Positions 52,977-61,686 of a DNA stretch of 64,000 bases are shown piece after piece. The notes beneath the pieces are model-generated. The model was not told where the DNA came from. It searched no databases and saw only the letters and a list, made by a program, of their open reading frames with translations. Position numbers and translations under genes: made by a program. Source of the stretch: Arthrobacter liuii (GTDB taxonomy: Bacteria > Actinomycetota > Actinomycetes > Actinomycetales > Micrococcaceae); the NCBI RefSeq assembly GCF_014639275.1, contig NZ_BMFW01000009.1, positions 62,001 through 126,000 of the forward strand, written 5' to 3'. The first letter of the stretch is position 1. Every line of letters begins with the position of its first letter.

Positions 52977-53342
52977 TACTTTACCCGAACATGCGGCACG
53001 ACTCGAATCGGGCTTCCGCGCCGTTGCCGCCCGGTTCGCCGAGGCCCTCCGCATTGCCATGGGAACTCACGGCAGGGATATCCCATTGCTTATCCCTGTT
53101 CCACCCGCGATCATGGGTACGTGCACCGATTGGGGCAATCTCAAGGTTGTGAGCTGCGTGGCCTGGCTTAACGGGACGGACCCGGCAGCTCAACGGTGCA
53201 GCAGGGAATGGGCGCGTTGGGGGCGCCCATTTTCAGGTTGTCGCGACAGTTGACGGCCTTCACGAGGCGCGAGCGGGGACGCCCCAAACCTGGTCCGATT
53301 GGGCCAATTGGGCGATGCGGAAAACTTCAGGTAATCTAGTAC
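52977..53342. other. intergenic region with one terminator, no clear gene
   Basis: This 366-bp gap between the SRP RNA and tRNA-Ser contains the hairpin at 53207-53233 and little else that I can name. A plus-strand frame crosses it (LESGFRAVAARFAEALRIAM near 53000-53060) but lacks a good start, and its codon use fades. The tRNA promoter must lie at its right end (TAATCT near 53333). Confidence 0.5.
53207..53233 (+). terminator. orphan plus-strand terminator
   Basis: A 9-bp stem AATGGGCGC (53207-53215) pairs with GCGCCCATT (53223-53231), followed by TTTT. No plus-strand gene upstream explains it. Confidence 0.65.
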
Positions 53343-53363
53343 CTGCTTTTGATTCAAAAGCAG
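53343..53363 (+). other. hairpin 2 nt upstream of tRNA-Ser
   Basis: CTGCTTTTG (53343-53351) and CAAAAGCAG (53355-53363) pair perfectly around a 3-nt loop, ending just before the tRNA 5' end at 53366. It would be part of the precursor leader removed by RNase P. Confidence 0.55.
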
Positions 53364-53365
53364 TT

Positions 53366-53450
53366 GGAGAATTCGCCTAGCGGCCTATGGCGCACGCCTG
53401 GAACGCGTGTTGGGTTAACGCCCTCGGGGGTTCAAATCCCCCATTCTCCG
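53366..53450 (+). tRNA. tRNA-Ser (anticodon GGA)
   Basis: The acceptor arms GGAGAAT and ATTCTCC pair, with discriminator G at 53450 and no encoded CCA. The anticodon loop is CTGGAAC within ACGC/GCGT, giving anticodon GGA (codons UCC/UCU). A long variable arm (class II) and the T arm GGGGGTTCAAATCCCCC are present. Confidence 0.97.
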
Positions 53451-53455
53451 CCGAT

Positions 53456-53500
53456 CAAGAACCCGGTCCCGGTACACAGGGACCGGGTTCTTGCTTTTCC
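53456..53500 (+). terminator. terminator after tRNA-Ser
   Basis: A perfect 15-bp stem (53456-53470 with 53479-53493) has an 8-nt loop and is followed by CTTTTCC. Confidence 0.88.
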
Positions 53501-53529
53501 TGCCGCACGGCCCCGGTTCCGGGCCCCGC

Positions 53530-54465
53530 TCAGACCAAGTCTGCCGAAGGTTCGCCAAGCCTCCTCAGGCGTTGCCTCGCGGCCGTCTCGCTCGGACCCA
53601 TCCGCCTGTGCAGGCCCCCGAGTGCGAGGTGGACGACGCCGAGCACCGCCTTCGTGGCCAGCCTCACCGGCAGGGGGAAGGGACCCAGCCGTGGAACAGA
53701 GAGCCCGAGCATCTGGCGGTACTGGGGTTCCAGGCTGTAGACGGCGGCGGCAAACAGGATCCGGTACCCAGGCTTCAGCAGGGGATGCAGCGGGGCGTTG
53801 CGGATGAACTCCACGGTTTCCTTCACCCGACTGTCCGCCCGCAGCGTACCCTCCCGGTACCAATGGTCCAATTGGCCGCGCATCTCCGCCTCTGTGAGCG
53901 GCGGTTTTTCCACCCCCATCAGCCGCCCGGCCTGGCTCCACTCCCGCACGTAGGCGTCGGCGCCGCCAGGGATGGGGCCGCCCCAGATCTTGTGTGCTGC
54001 GAGGAAACCATCCGTGAAGGCTATGTGGACCCAGTTGGCCAGCCCGGGATCGTTGGCGCTGTAGGGGCGCTCTCCGCCGTCGTTGTCCCGGTAGCTGCCA
54101 TGGACGGGCTCATGGAGGCGCCGGACACGCTTTGTTGCCTCTTCCGCGGCGGCCGTGGAACCGTACGTCACCGTGAAAATCCAGCGGATGGTGTTGGCCA
54201 GTCGGCGCAGGGGGTCTTCGCGGAAGTTGGAGTGCTCGTGCACTCCCGCAAGGGCGCCCGGATGGAGCGACTGCATGAGCAGCGTTCGGATTCCGCCCAC
54301 GATGGGGGTCATGGAGCCGTGTACTGCCCACACCGCTGAACCAGGCAGGTGGTAGCCGGCGTCGTCACCCTCCGCCAGCTTCAGTGACCAGTCCGGGGGC
54401 GCGTCGGCCTTGCCTGAGAAGGTCTTTTTGACTTCGTCCTGCCATGTACGAAGGACATTGCGCAT
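53530..54465 (-). CDS. MpaB-like oxygenase family protein (DUF2236)
   Basis: This protein of 311 residues from ATG 54465 belongs to the DUF2236/MpaB-type family (GGIRTLLMQSLHPGALAGVH, FTVTYGST, LANWVHIAFTDGFLAAHKIW). Relatives include latex-clearing oxygenases and fungal MpaB, which bind heme. The conserved His residues in LHPGA, WVHIAF and DHWYRE are present. Its substrate is unknown. Longer starts up to 54633 are less likely. Confidence 0.85.
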   Translation of the reverse strand: MRNVLRTWQDEVKKTFSGKADAPPDWSLKLAEGDDAGYHLPGSAVWAVHGSMTPIVGGIRTLLMQSLHPGALAGVHEHSNFREDPLRRLANTIRWIFTVTYGSTAAAEEATKRVRRLHEPVHGSYRDNDGGERPYSANDPGLANWVHIAFTDGFLAAHKIWGGPIPGGADAYVREWSQAGRLMGVEKPPLTEAEMRGQLDHWYREGTLRADSRVKETVEFIRNAPLHPLLKPGYRILFAAAVYSLEPQYRQMLGLSVPRLGPFPLPVRLATKAVLGVVHLALGGLHRRMGPSETAARQRLRRLGEPSADLV

Positions 54466-54650
54466 GAGACATTGTTGCCCATTTTGGCGAGGGCGGCAGG
54501 ACCAGCCTCTGAAAGCGCGGCCCAACCCCCTAACGCCCATAAAAAAACCCGCATTGTCCGGCCACGGGGTTTCCACGCCTGCGGTCCTGTGGTCCCATGG
54601 GACATACCGTCGAGACAACGTGCGGCAGGCCACGTCGTGGAGTCAGTCAA

Positions 54651-56249
54651 TTGGGCAAGAATTCCGTGCCCGGCAACAGGAAGCCGGGCCAGCATGCTAT
54701 TCCCCCCGTTGCCCGTGCGGTCGCTGCTGCCGGCGTGCTGGCGGCCTCCGTTTACGCCGTCAACCTCTCTGCCGGTTCCGCAGAGCCGGGACCGCTGGCG
54801 GGGTCGGTTGCCCGGGCCGGGATCGCCCCGGAAGTTCCTGCCCCGGCCGGAACTTCAGGTGCGGCGGACGGCCAGGAAGCGCCACGGGAACGGGCTTCGC
54901 AGGCGACGGACCAGGTTGGCGTCGGCGCACTTCCGCCCCCCATCCTGTCCAGCCCCAAGGTCACCCTGTCCTTCCCGCACACCTCCATTGGGGGCGCCGC
55001 GGAGAACGCCGCGGGCGCCCTGACGGTAGGCCCCACGGGCGCGGGCAGGCCGTTGGCCGGCTTCCTGATGGCCCCGCTCCAGCTCCTCGATCCGAGTTCG
55101 CCCTTCGGTTTCCGGGTCAGTCCGATCAGCGGGACCGCGGGAGATTTCCACCTGGGCCAGGATTACGCGGCCCCATGCGGGACACCCGTCTACGCAGCTG
55201 ATTCCGGTGTTGTGCGCGCGGCCGGATGGCATCCTTGGGGCGGCGGCAACCGCATAGAAATCGACCACGGCGACGGACTCATCACCACCTACAACCACCT
55301 TGAGTCCATCGGCGTCCACACCGGCGACAAGGTGCAGGTAGGCCAGGTCATCGCGCTGGTGGGCACCACCGGATGGTCCACGGGGTGCCACCTGCATTTC
55401 GAGGCCATCCTGAACGGCCGCTACACCAACCCGTTGAGATGGAGTTTCCTGCAGCTCCGCGCGCTGAACCAGGCGCTTCCAGCCCAAATGGTGTCCTACG
55501 CACCCGGCCAGGGGCTGTCCGGCGGCCTGATCAGCTGGACCATCCCCCTCCAGATTGACCCGGGTGACGGATTCCCCGCGGCCGGACTCCAGGTATCGCC
55601 CTTCCCGCCGCTCCTGGTACCGGGCCCGGCGCCCTCGCGGTCCGCGGCAACGGGAATTGTGCTTCCTGCTCCCAACGTGCAGTTGACGACGACGGCGCCG
55701 CCATCTGCCGGACCTTCCGGAAGTGCCGAGCCGCCATCGTCCAGCCCGGCTCCCACCCCGACCCCGCCGCCGTCGCCTTCGCCGACTGGCCCGACTCCCA
55801 CCCCGTCGCCGTCGCCGTCGCCGACTGGCCCGGCTCCCACCCCGACCCCGCCGCCGTCGCCTTCGCCGACTGGCCCGACTCCCACCCCGTCGCCGTCGCC
55901 TTCGCCAACTGGCCCAGCGACTCCTACCCCGACGCCGTCGCCCACTGATCCACCGCCGGCTCCGGCGCCTACCCAGCCAGCTCCGGCACCGACGACGGTT
56001 GCGCCAGCGCCACCGCCGGCTCCGGCGCCTATCCAGCCGGCTCCGGCACCGACGACGGTTGCGCCAGCGCCACCGCCGGCTCCGGCGCCTATCCAGCCTG
56101 CTCCGGCACCGACGACGGTTGCGCCAGCGCCACCGCCGGCTCCGGCGCCCACCCAGCCGGCTCCGGCACCGACGACGGTTGTGCCTGCGCCTTCACCAAC
56201 GCCAACGCCTACGCTGACCGCACCAACACCTACGGCGCCGCCGGCCTAG
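54651..56249 (+). CDS. secreted M23 family metallopeptidase with Pro-rich tail
   Basis: This is a protein of about 532 residues. I chose TTG 54651, with GTGGAG 8 nt upstream; ATG 54597 is an alternative. It has a signal-anchor (VARAVAAAGVLAASVYAVNL) and a LytM/M23 peptidase domain with zinc ligands His167 and Asp171 (FHLGQDYAAPCGTPVYA) and His249 in the HLHF motif (His247 is the partner). It likely cuts peptidoglycan cross-bridges. From about residue 355 on it is a Pro/Thr/Ser/Ala-rich wall-spanning tail built of tandem repeats. Confidence 0.9.
   Translation: MGKNSVPGNRKPGQHAIPPVARAVAAAGVLAASVYAVNLSAGSAEPGPLAGSVARAGIAPEVPAPAGTSGAADGQEAPRERASQATDQVGVGALPPPILSSPKVTLSFPHTSIGGAAENAAGALTVGPTGAGRPLAGFLMAPLQLLDPSSPFGFRVSPISGTAGDFHLGQDYAAPCGTPVYAADSGVVRAAGWHPWGGGNRIEIDHGDGLITTYNHLESIGVHTGDKVQVGQVIALVGTTGWSTGCHLHFEAILNGRYTNPLRWSFLQLRALNQALPAQMVSYAPGQGLSGGLISWTIPLQIDPGDGFPAAGLQVSPFPPLLVPGPAPSRSAATGIVLPAPNVQLTTTAPPSAGPSGSAEPPSSSPAPTPTPPPSPSPTGPTPTPSPSPSPTGPAPTPTPPPSPSPTGPTPTPSPSPSPTGPATPTPTPSPTDPPPAPAPTQPAPAPTTVAPAPPPAPAPIQPAPAPTTVAPAPPPAPAPIQPAPAPTTVAPAPPPAPAPTQPAPAPTTVVPAPSPTPTPTLTAPTPTAPPA
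55752..55919 (+). repeat. 2 x 84-bp tandem repeat in M23 gene
   Basis: Two 84-bp units (55752-55835 and 55836-55919) encode PTPTPPPSPSPTG and PTPTPSPSPSPTG blocks in the Pro-rich tail. They differ at only a few bases. Confidence 0.8.
55950..56189 (+). repeat. 4 x 60-bp tandem repeat in M23 gene
   Basis: Four 60-bp units starting at 55950, 56010, 56070 and 56130 encode PPAPAPIQPAPAPTTVAPAP-type blocks of 20 residues. They are nearly identical, so copy number may vary between strains. Confidence 0.85.
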
Positions 56250-56301
56250 GAAATCTCCAATCCGGACCCGTACGTTAGGCCCGCGGCGCCGAACTGCACG
56301 T

Positions 56302-56814
56302 ATGAACAACATGCCGCTGACACGCACTCCGCAATCCCTCTATCCGATCCCGCTGGTCCTGAACGACGGCACCAGGACGAATTTCGGCCAGTTCAAGGGA
56401 AATGTAGTGCTGGTGGTCAACGTGGCCTCCAACTGCGGCTTCACCCGGCAGTACGCGGGCCTGGAGGCCCTCTACGGCAAGTTCCGGAACCGGGGATTCG
56501 AGGTCCTGGGCGTCCCGTGCAATCAGTTCGCGGGGCAGGAGCCCGGCACCGACACTGAAATCGCGGAGTTCTGCGAGCGGAATTTCGGTGTCACCTTCCC
56601 GCTGACGGCCAAGGCGGACGTCCGGGGCAGGAACCAGCACCCGCTGTACACCGAGCTCACCAAGTTCAAGACGGGGCTGTTGCCGGGTCTGGTGAAGTGG
56701 AATTTCGAGAAGTTCCTGGTGGGCCGCGAGGGGAACGTGCTGGCCCGTTTTGCCCCAACCGTTGAGCCTGATTCGACAGAGGTCATCGAAGCGATCGAGC
56801 GGGCGCTCGGATAA
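56302..56814 (+). CDS. glutathione peroxidase (Cys form)
   Basis: This 170-residue thiol peroxidase has the active Cys45 in VVNVASNCGFTRQYAGLEAL, the Gln in LGVPCNQFAGQEPG and the Trp in LVKWNFEKFLVGREG. Bacteria of this group make mycothiol rather than glutathione, so thioredoxin or mycothiol is the likelier reductant. ATG 56311 is an alternative start. Confidence 0.95.
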   Translation: MNNMPLTRTPQSLYPIPLVLNDGTRTNFGQFKGNVVLVVNVASNCGFTRQYAGLEALYGKFRNRGFEVLGVPCNQFAGQEPGTDTEIAEFCERNFGVTFPLTAKADVRGRNQHPLYTELTKFKTGLLPGLVKWNFEKFLVGREGNVLARFAPTVEPDSTEVIEAIERALG

Positions 56815-56973
56815 ACCCGGGTCAGCCGAATCTGGTCTGCAAAAGCGCAGTTCTTTCAACTTTTTCCACATCAGCAACGGACATTTACCCCAAGTTTGCC
56901 AAATGTCTGATTGGATAAATATTACTGAAGGGTACAAGGGAAGAACGGCTTCCCACCGACCATAGAGGTAGCA

Positions 56974-57903
56974 ATGGAGCACATCGAGGCCGAACACCCC
57001 CGGCCACGCCACTTCCTACTCCACCTGAGCGATCCCCACCTGGTGGGAGGTCCAGACCCCCTCTACGGAACCGTTGACAGCGAAGCCAGGCTCATTCAGC
57101 TCTTTGAAGAAGTCAAAGCGTCCGGGGCCAGGCCGGAAGCCGTAATCTTCACCGGCGACCTGGCTGACAAGGGCGATCCCGAGGCATACGTGAAGCTTCG
57201 GGCCATTGTGGAGCCAGCCTGCAAAGAACTTGGCGCCCAGGTCATCTGGGCCATGGGAAACCATGACGACCGGGCCAATTTCCGCAAGGGGCTCCTTGAC
57301 CAGCCCGGCAGCGACGAGCCGGTGGATCACAGCTACTTCATCAACGGGTTGCGTGTCATCACCCTGGACACCACCGTCCCCGGTTACCACCACGGCGAAC
57401 TGAGTGCGGCTCAGCTGGACTGGCTGGCCCTTCAGCTGGAAACCCCTGCCCCGGACGGCACCATCCTGGCCCTCCACCATCCTCCGGTTCCGTCGGTGCT
57501 GGACCTTTCGGTGCTGGTGGAACTGCGCGACCAGGCATCGCTGGCAGCCGTGGTCCGCAACTCTGACGTCCGCACCATCCTGGCCGGGCACCTTCACTAC
57601 TCCACCACCGCGACCTTCGCCGGCGTTCCGGTCTCAGTCGCCTCCGCCTCCTGCTACACCCAGGACCTCAACGTGCCTGTGGGAGGCACCCGCGGGCAGG
57701 ACGGCGGCCAGGCCTTCAACCTGGTGCACGTCTACGAGCACACGATCGTACACTCCGTGGTCCCGTTGGGCAGCTCGCCTACCGTTGGCGAGTACGTGTC
57801 ACCCGAGGAGACGGCCCGGCGGCTGGAGGCTGCCGGAATCAGGATCCCGGAGACCACCAAGCAGCGCGGGAACGCCAAGCTCGGGGTGTCCACCGGGCGC
57901 TAG
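56974..57903 (+). CDS. cpdA: metallophosphoesterase (CpdA/Rv0805-like phosphodiesterase)
   Basis: This calcineurin-like phosphodiesterase has 309 residues. Metal-site motifs are [10 protein letters not shown] (Asp20, His22), [17 protein letters not shown] and AGHLHYS. Close relatives such as Rv0805 hydrolyse 3',5'-cAMP and other cyclic nucleotides. The 160 bp upstream are AT-rich and hold no gene. AGAGGTAGCA precedes the start. Confidence 0.92.
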   Translation: MEHIEAEHPRPRHFLLHLSDPHLVGGPDPLYGTVDSEARLIQLFEEVKASGARPEAVIFTGDLADKGDPEAYVKLRAIVEPACKELGAQVIWAMGNHDDRANFRKGLLDQPGSDEPVDHSYFINGLRVITLDTTVPGYHHGELSAAQLDWLALQLETPAPDGTILALHHPPVPSVLDLSVLVELRDQASLAAVVRNSDVRTILAGHLHYSTTATFAGVPVSVASASCYTQDLNVPVGGTRGQDGGQAFNLVHVYEHTIVHSVVPLGSSPTVGEYVSPEETARRLEAAGIRIPETTKQRGNAKLGVSTGR

Positions 57904-57957
57904 GACCGGCTGTGCGTGAGGCCTTCCCTGCAGGGGAGGCCTCGACGCCGGCACGGA

Positions 57958-59595
57958 CTACTTCTCCCAGGGTGCCTTGATGGGGAAGTACCTCTCCAGG
58001 AATTCCGTGACCACTTGGGCGCGCTCGTCCGCGCTGACCTCCGGGAAGCTGCCGTCGTTCAGGCAAAAGAAGTCCATGTTCCGTTTGGCGAGCAGCTTGG
58101 GCAGGTACTTGAGGCCGGATCGCATGGTGGTGTCCACGTAGCGCACCTTGGCGGCAGTCTGCGTGACGGCCCGGCCGGTGAGCAGGGCGTAGTAGTGGTA
58201 GAACGAGTTGGTCACGGAGATGTTGTCCGCTGCACGGAACCGGCTGGCCGCCGTCTTGCGGAACTCCTCCGGGAACTCCTCTTCCATTTGGCTCACCACG
58301 CTGCTCCGCAGCGGCGCTGCGGTGTGCTCAAGGTGGCGGGTGGTGATCCGGCCGAACCGGTTCCACAGGAGTTTGCGGTTCACCCGGGCCGCATTTTCGA
58401 ACCCGCTGCGCTCGGCGTCGTTCTCGCCCAGTCCGATCCTGGTTTCCGCCTCGATGAACTTGGTGATGCCGCCGGGAGTGAAGAACATGTCCGGGCCCAC
58501 CGGGCGGCCGAAGAACATGTCGTCATTGGAGTAGAGGAAGTGCTCGGACAACCCGTCGATGTGGTGCAGCTGGCACTCCACGGCCTGTGAGTTGTGCGTG
58601 GGCAGCACCGAAGGATCGGAAAAGAACTCTTCGCTCCGGACGATGGTGACGGACGGGTGCTCTGCCAGCCACGCAGGAGCGGGGGAGTCCGTGGCGATGA
58701 AGATGCGGCGGATCCACGGCGCAAACATGTACACGGACCGCAGCGCGTACTTGAGTTCGTTGATCTGCCGGAACCGGGCCTCATGGTCGTCGCCTTCGCC
58801 GAGGACAACGCCCTGCTGCTGCGCGCGGCGGGCCGCGATGTATTCCGGAGAGCTGCCGTCCACCCAGGAGAAAACGATGTCAACGTCGAAGCTGATGTCG
58901 CTCGCATGGTCGGCAAACATGTTCTCGATGGTGGGCCACGTGTGGCCGTAGCGTTCCACGGTGCCGCGGACCGCGTCCTGGCGCAGCAGGGTCCTGCGCG
59001 TCAGCGAGTTCTCTATGGGAAGGGTCAGCACTTCGCCCTCGAAGGACCAGAGCTCGATCTGGACGCCGGCCGAGGCGCCGAACTCGAAGCCGCCCACCGG
59101 CTCCACCCGGGGCCGGTACAACCGGAAGATGCGTCCCTGCCGGTTGGGGGACAGCTCGCCGTCGCCCACCAGGACGGACGTTTTCTTCTTGGCGTCCACG
59201 GTCATGGAATAGAAGGGCTCGTCCCGGCATGCCTCCACCAGGGCGACCCGGAGCTTTTTCCGGTCCTTCCAGTCCAGGGCCACCACGGGCCGGTCGTTGT
59301 TGCCGCGGACCAGGAGGTACGCAAGGCCGGCGTTCGCCAGGACATTGCGCAGGAACAGCAGGTCTTCCACCATGGCCTGGTATGGGGTCCTGGTGTCATT
59401 GATCAGGGCATAGCGACCCTTGTGGCGGATGACATCAGGGCGGTGGCTGAGCCGGCGCTCCGCCGCGGCCGACGTGATCTCGGCGTGAAATTGTTCCTCC
59501 ACGGACGCTTGGCCGCCGTAGTAGACCTCGTCCTGGACCGGTGCTTCTGTAATGGTTGTCTCCGTGCTGGTGGATGTGGGCATTCTTACCTGCAT
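57958..59595 (-). CDS. Stealth family sugar-phosphate transferase
   Basis: This 545-residue protein has all four Stealth conserved regions. CR1 is DIVFSWVDGSSPEY. CR2 is ELKYALRSVYMFAPWIRRIF through LYSNDDMFFGRPVGPDMFF. CR3 and CR4 are in the C-terminal third (TRHLEHTAAPLRSS; FFCLNDG). The family transfers hexose-1-phosphate or GlcNAc-1-phosphate in capsule or wall polysaccharide synthesis. About 200 N-terminal residues precede CR1. The start ATG 59595 has GCAGGA upstream; ATG 59583 is an alternative. Confidence 0.93.
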   Translation of the reverse strand: MQVRMPTSTSTETTITEAPVQDEVYYGGQASVEEQFHAEITSAAAERRLSHRPDVIRHKGRYALINDTRTPYQAMVEDLLFLRNVLANAGLAYLLVRGNNDRPVVALDWKDRKKLRVALVEACRDEPFYSMTVDAKKKTSVLVGDGELSPNRQGRIFRLYRPRVEPVGGFEFGASAGVQIELWSFEGEVLTLPIENSLTRRTLLRQDAVRGTVERYGHTWPTIENMFADHASDISFDVDIVFSWVDGSSPEYIAARRAQQQGVVLGEGDDHEARFRQINELKYALRSVYMFAPWIRRIFIATDSPAPAWLAEHPSVTIVRSEEFFSDPSVLPTHNSQAVECQLHHIDGLSEHFLYSNDDMFFGRPVGPDMFFTPGGITKFIEAETRIGLGENDAERSGFENAARVNRKLLWNRFGRITTRHLEHTAAPLRSSVVSQMEEEFPEEFRKTAASRFRAADNISVTNSFYHYYALLTGRAVTQTAAKVRYVDTTMRSGLKYLPKLLAKRNMDFFCLNDGSFPEVSADERAQVVTEFLERYFPIKAPWEK

Positions 59596-59624
59596 GATAG
59601 TCCTGCCGGGGTAACGGCAGGGGC

Positions 59625-60554
59625 TCAGGCGTCCAGCGCCTCCCGCCAGGCGCGCAGGAAGGCGCCGCCGGCGTCGTCGTGGATCACTGTGGGTTCCAAC
59701 CCCAAGTCCGCAGCAGTCAGCACAGGGTAGGGCTTGCTGGGCACGCCGTCCGCCGGCCGCACGTCAACATGCTTTACCGGGTGGTCGTTGTGGTGCAGCC
59801 AGTCCGCCATGGCGTAGTCGGTGCGGGAGTCACCCACCGTCCGCCACGCCTGCGGCGTGATGCCCTGGGCCGCAAGGAGTTCCACCGCGCGGCTGGCGCC
59901 CAGGTCCTTCCCCAGGCGCACCGACTCAATGTCCGTGGAAATGATGGTGGGATCCACACGGTAGTCCACCTCGTCGTCTGAATTCGGAGCGTGGTGGTCC
60001 AGCCGCACGACGCCCAGCCAGTGGCGCGCCATGAGCTCCATCGCCTCGGCGTCGAACAGCTTCTGCTCGGCCAGGTAGTCGGCGCTGGGCACGTTTATGT
60101 GCTGCTCCACGGACACCATGGCGCGCTTGGTTTCGTCGAAGAACATGTGGGCGGCATAGTCCTCCGCCACCAGCCGGCGGACGTCGTCGCCGTAAGCCGC
60201 GGGAACGGCGAGCCCCCGGTCCACATGGATGGGGCCGGGACCGGCGGAGGTGTAACTGAACCAGACCGCGCCCTTTTCGCAGACCGCGTGAATGATGGTT
60301 CCTGCCGGAATGCCGGCTGCGATCATCGGCTCCATGACCTGCTCGCGGATAAAGGCGTCCGAGCGGCCGGTGTTGAAGATAACGGGAATTCCTGCCGCTG
60401 CGAGGGCCACCAGGTCAAGGATGATGTCCGGCTTGACGTCACGCGTTACCGGGCTTGCCACCGGCCCGTCCACATCCAGCAGGAGCGCCAGCGGCGGTGC
60501 GGACGGCAGGCGGACTCCGGGCGCGGACACTGCAGGGGACTCGGATGCTGTCAT
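59625..60554 (-). CDS. HAD family hydrolase
   Basis: This HAD phosphatase of 309 residues has motif I LLLDVDGPVASPV near residue 25, motif II PVIFNTGRSDAF and motif IV VGDSRTDYAMADWL. The cap is of the Cof/sucrose-phosphatase type. It ends 29 bp before the Stealth gene on the same strand and may serve the same polysaccharide pathway (inference). Confidence 0.88.
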   Translation of the reverse strand: MTASESPAVSAPGVRLPSAPPLALLLDVDGPVASPVTRDVKPDIILDLVALAAAGIPVIFNTGRSDAFIREQVMEPMIAAGIPAGTIIHAVCEKGAVWFSYTSAGPGPIHVDRGLAVPAAYGDDVRRLVAEDYAAHMFFDETKRAMVSVEQHINVPSADYLAEQKLFDAEAMELMARHWLGVVRLDHHAPNSDDEVDYRVDPTIISTDIESVRLGKDLGASRAVELLAAQGITPQAWRTVGDSRTDYAMADWLHHNDHPVKHVDVRPADGVPSKPYPVLTAADLGLEPTVIHDDAGGAFLRAWREALDA

Positions 60555-60698
60555 GGGTCCATTCTGTCAGCTGGAGCGGCGCCGTCTGCGCGGCCGCCTT
60601 AAGGACCGGCCAGTGCGGCGTATGGTCACCGTTTGGCCACAACCTGACGCCGGTCAGCCCTGCTACTTTCGCTGGGGCAGCGCGGTGCCTACTGTGGC

Positions 60699-61001
60699 AT
60701 GGTGATATTCAAAGCTGTGGGCGAGGGCCGCCCTTACCCCGACCATGGTTTCAGCACCCCCAAGCAGTGGGCGTCGCTGCCGCCGCGGCCGGTCCGGCTG
60801 GATGAACTGGTGACCACCAAGCGCACCCTGGACCTGGAAGCACTGCTGGCCGAAGATTCCACATTCTTCGGCGACCTGTTCCCGCACGTGGTGCAGTACC
60901 GGGGGACCCTTTACCTGGAGGACGGCCTGCACCGCGCGGTCCGGACCGCCCTGCACCAGCGCACCGCGATCCACGCACGGGTCCTGGTGCTCGATGGCTA
61001 G
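60699..61001 (+). CDS. conserved actinobacterial protein (sometimes called VapB-like)
   Basis: This is a 100-residue protein (GEGRPYPDHGFSTPKQWASL, then TTKRTLDLEALLAEDSTFFG and VVQYRGTLYLEDGLHRAVRT). It is well conserved in actinobacteria, and I recall automated labels as a VapB-type antitoxin. I see no toxin partner and no DNA-binding motif, so the label is doubtful. It overlaps the LytR_C gene by 8 nt. Confidence 0.7.
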   Translation: MVIFKAVGEGRPYPDHGFSTPKQWASLPPRPVRLDELVTTKRTLDLEALLAEDSTFFGDLFPHVVQYRGTLYLEDGLHRAVRTALHQRTAIHARVLVLDG

Positions 61002-61668
61002 GAAAAGGCCGAAGGATCCCGATATCCTTCACGGCCACCATGTCGTTTCCGGCCCCGAGCTGCGCGCCGCCATGGAAGCTGCCAGGGATGCCGATGAGAC
61101 CGCCCGGGTGCGCCGCCGCGTGCTGCACAACGTGGTGCTGGTCCTGCTGATCGGCCTGATCGCTGCGGGCATCATCGTTGCCCTGGCCATCATCAATGGG
61201 CGGCTGAAGATTCCCACCGCCGTGCCGGCGCCGACGCCGGTGTCCACCTGCCCGGCCTCGATGTTCGATTACGCGCCCAACGACAAAATCAACCTCAATG
61301 TCTACAACTCCACCAGCCGGCCCGGCCTGGCCCGCTCCGTGGCGGATGAGTTCCTGGCACGGAAGTTCGTGGTGGGGAATGTATCAAACATCAATGCCGG
61401 CTACCGTGGCGTGGCGGCCGTGGTGTCGGGTGCGGCAGGACAATCTGCAGCGTTCACCGTGCAGCGCAATGTGCCCGGAGCGGACTATTTCCAGGACGGC
61501 AGGACCGATGCCAGCGTGGACGTGATCCTGGCGCAGGACTACAAGGCGCTGGCGCCTCCGGAGATGGTGGACCAGACGCCCGGCAAGCTCAGCTGCCCGC
61601 GTGAAAGCCGCCGCATAGCGGATCCCGACAAGCTGCCCGTCATTCCGGCCGCCGCCCCCACACCCTGA
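60994..61668 (+). CDS. LytR C-terminal domain membrane protein
   Basis: This protein of 224 residues has a basic cytoplasmic N-terminus, one membrane helix (VVLVLLIGLIAAGIIVALAI), a Pro-rich stretch and an outer LytR_C domain (INLNVYNSTSRPGLARSVAD and FVVGNVSNINAGYRGVAAVV). LytR_C domains accompany wall-polymer ligases, but the catalytic LCP domain is absent. It probably has a cell-envelope role. Confidence 0.88.
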   Translation: MARKRPKDPDILHGHHVVSGPELRAAMEAARDADETARVRRRVLHNVVLVLLIGLIAAGIIVALAIINGRLKIPTAVPAPTPVSTCPASMFDYAPNDKINLNVYNSTSRPGLARSVADEFLARKFVVGNVSNINAGYRGVAAVVSGAAGQSAAFTVQRNVPGADYFQDGRTDASVDVILAQDYKALAPPEMVDQTPGKLSCPRESRRIADPDKLPVIPAAAPTP

Positions 61669-61686
61669 CTGCCACTGGCAGTGGAG

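Noticed and set aside
53349..53807. Plus-strand frame over the tRNA and the MpaB-like gene
   Set aside because: It crosses the tRNA and then runs antisense to a conserved gene. There is no start signal or family match.
55949..56190. Regular repeats considered as a CRISPR array
   Set aside because: The units are contiguous, without unique spacers, and are coding repeats in frame within the M23 peptidase gene.
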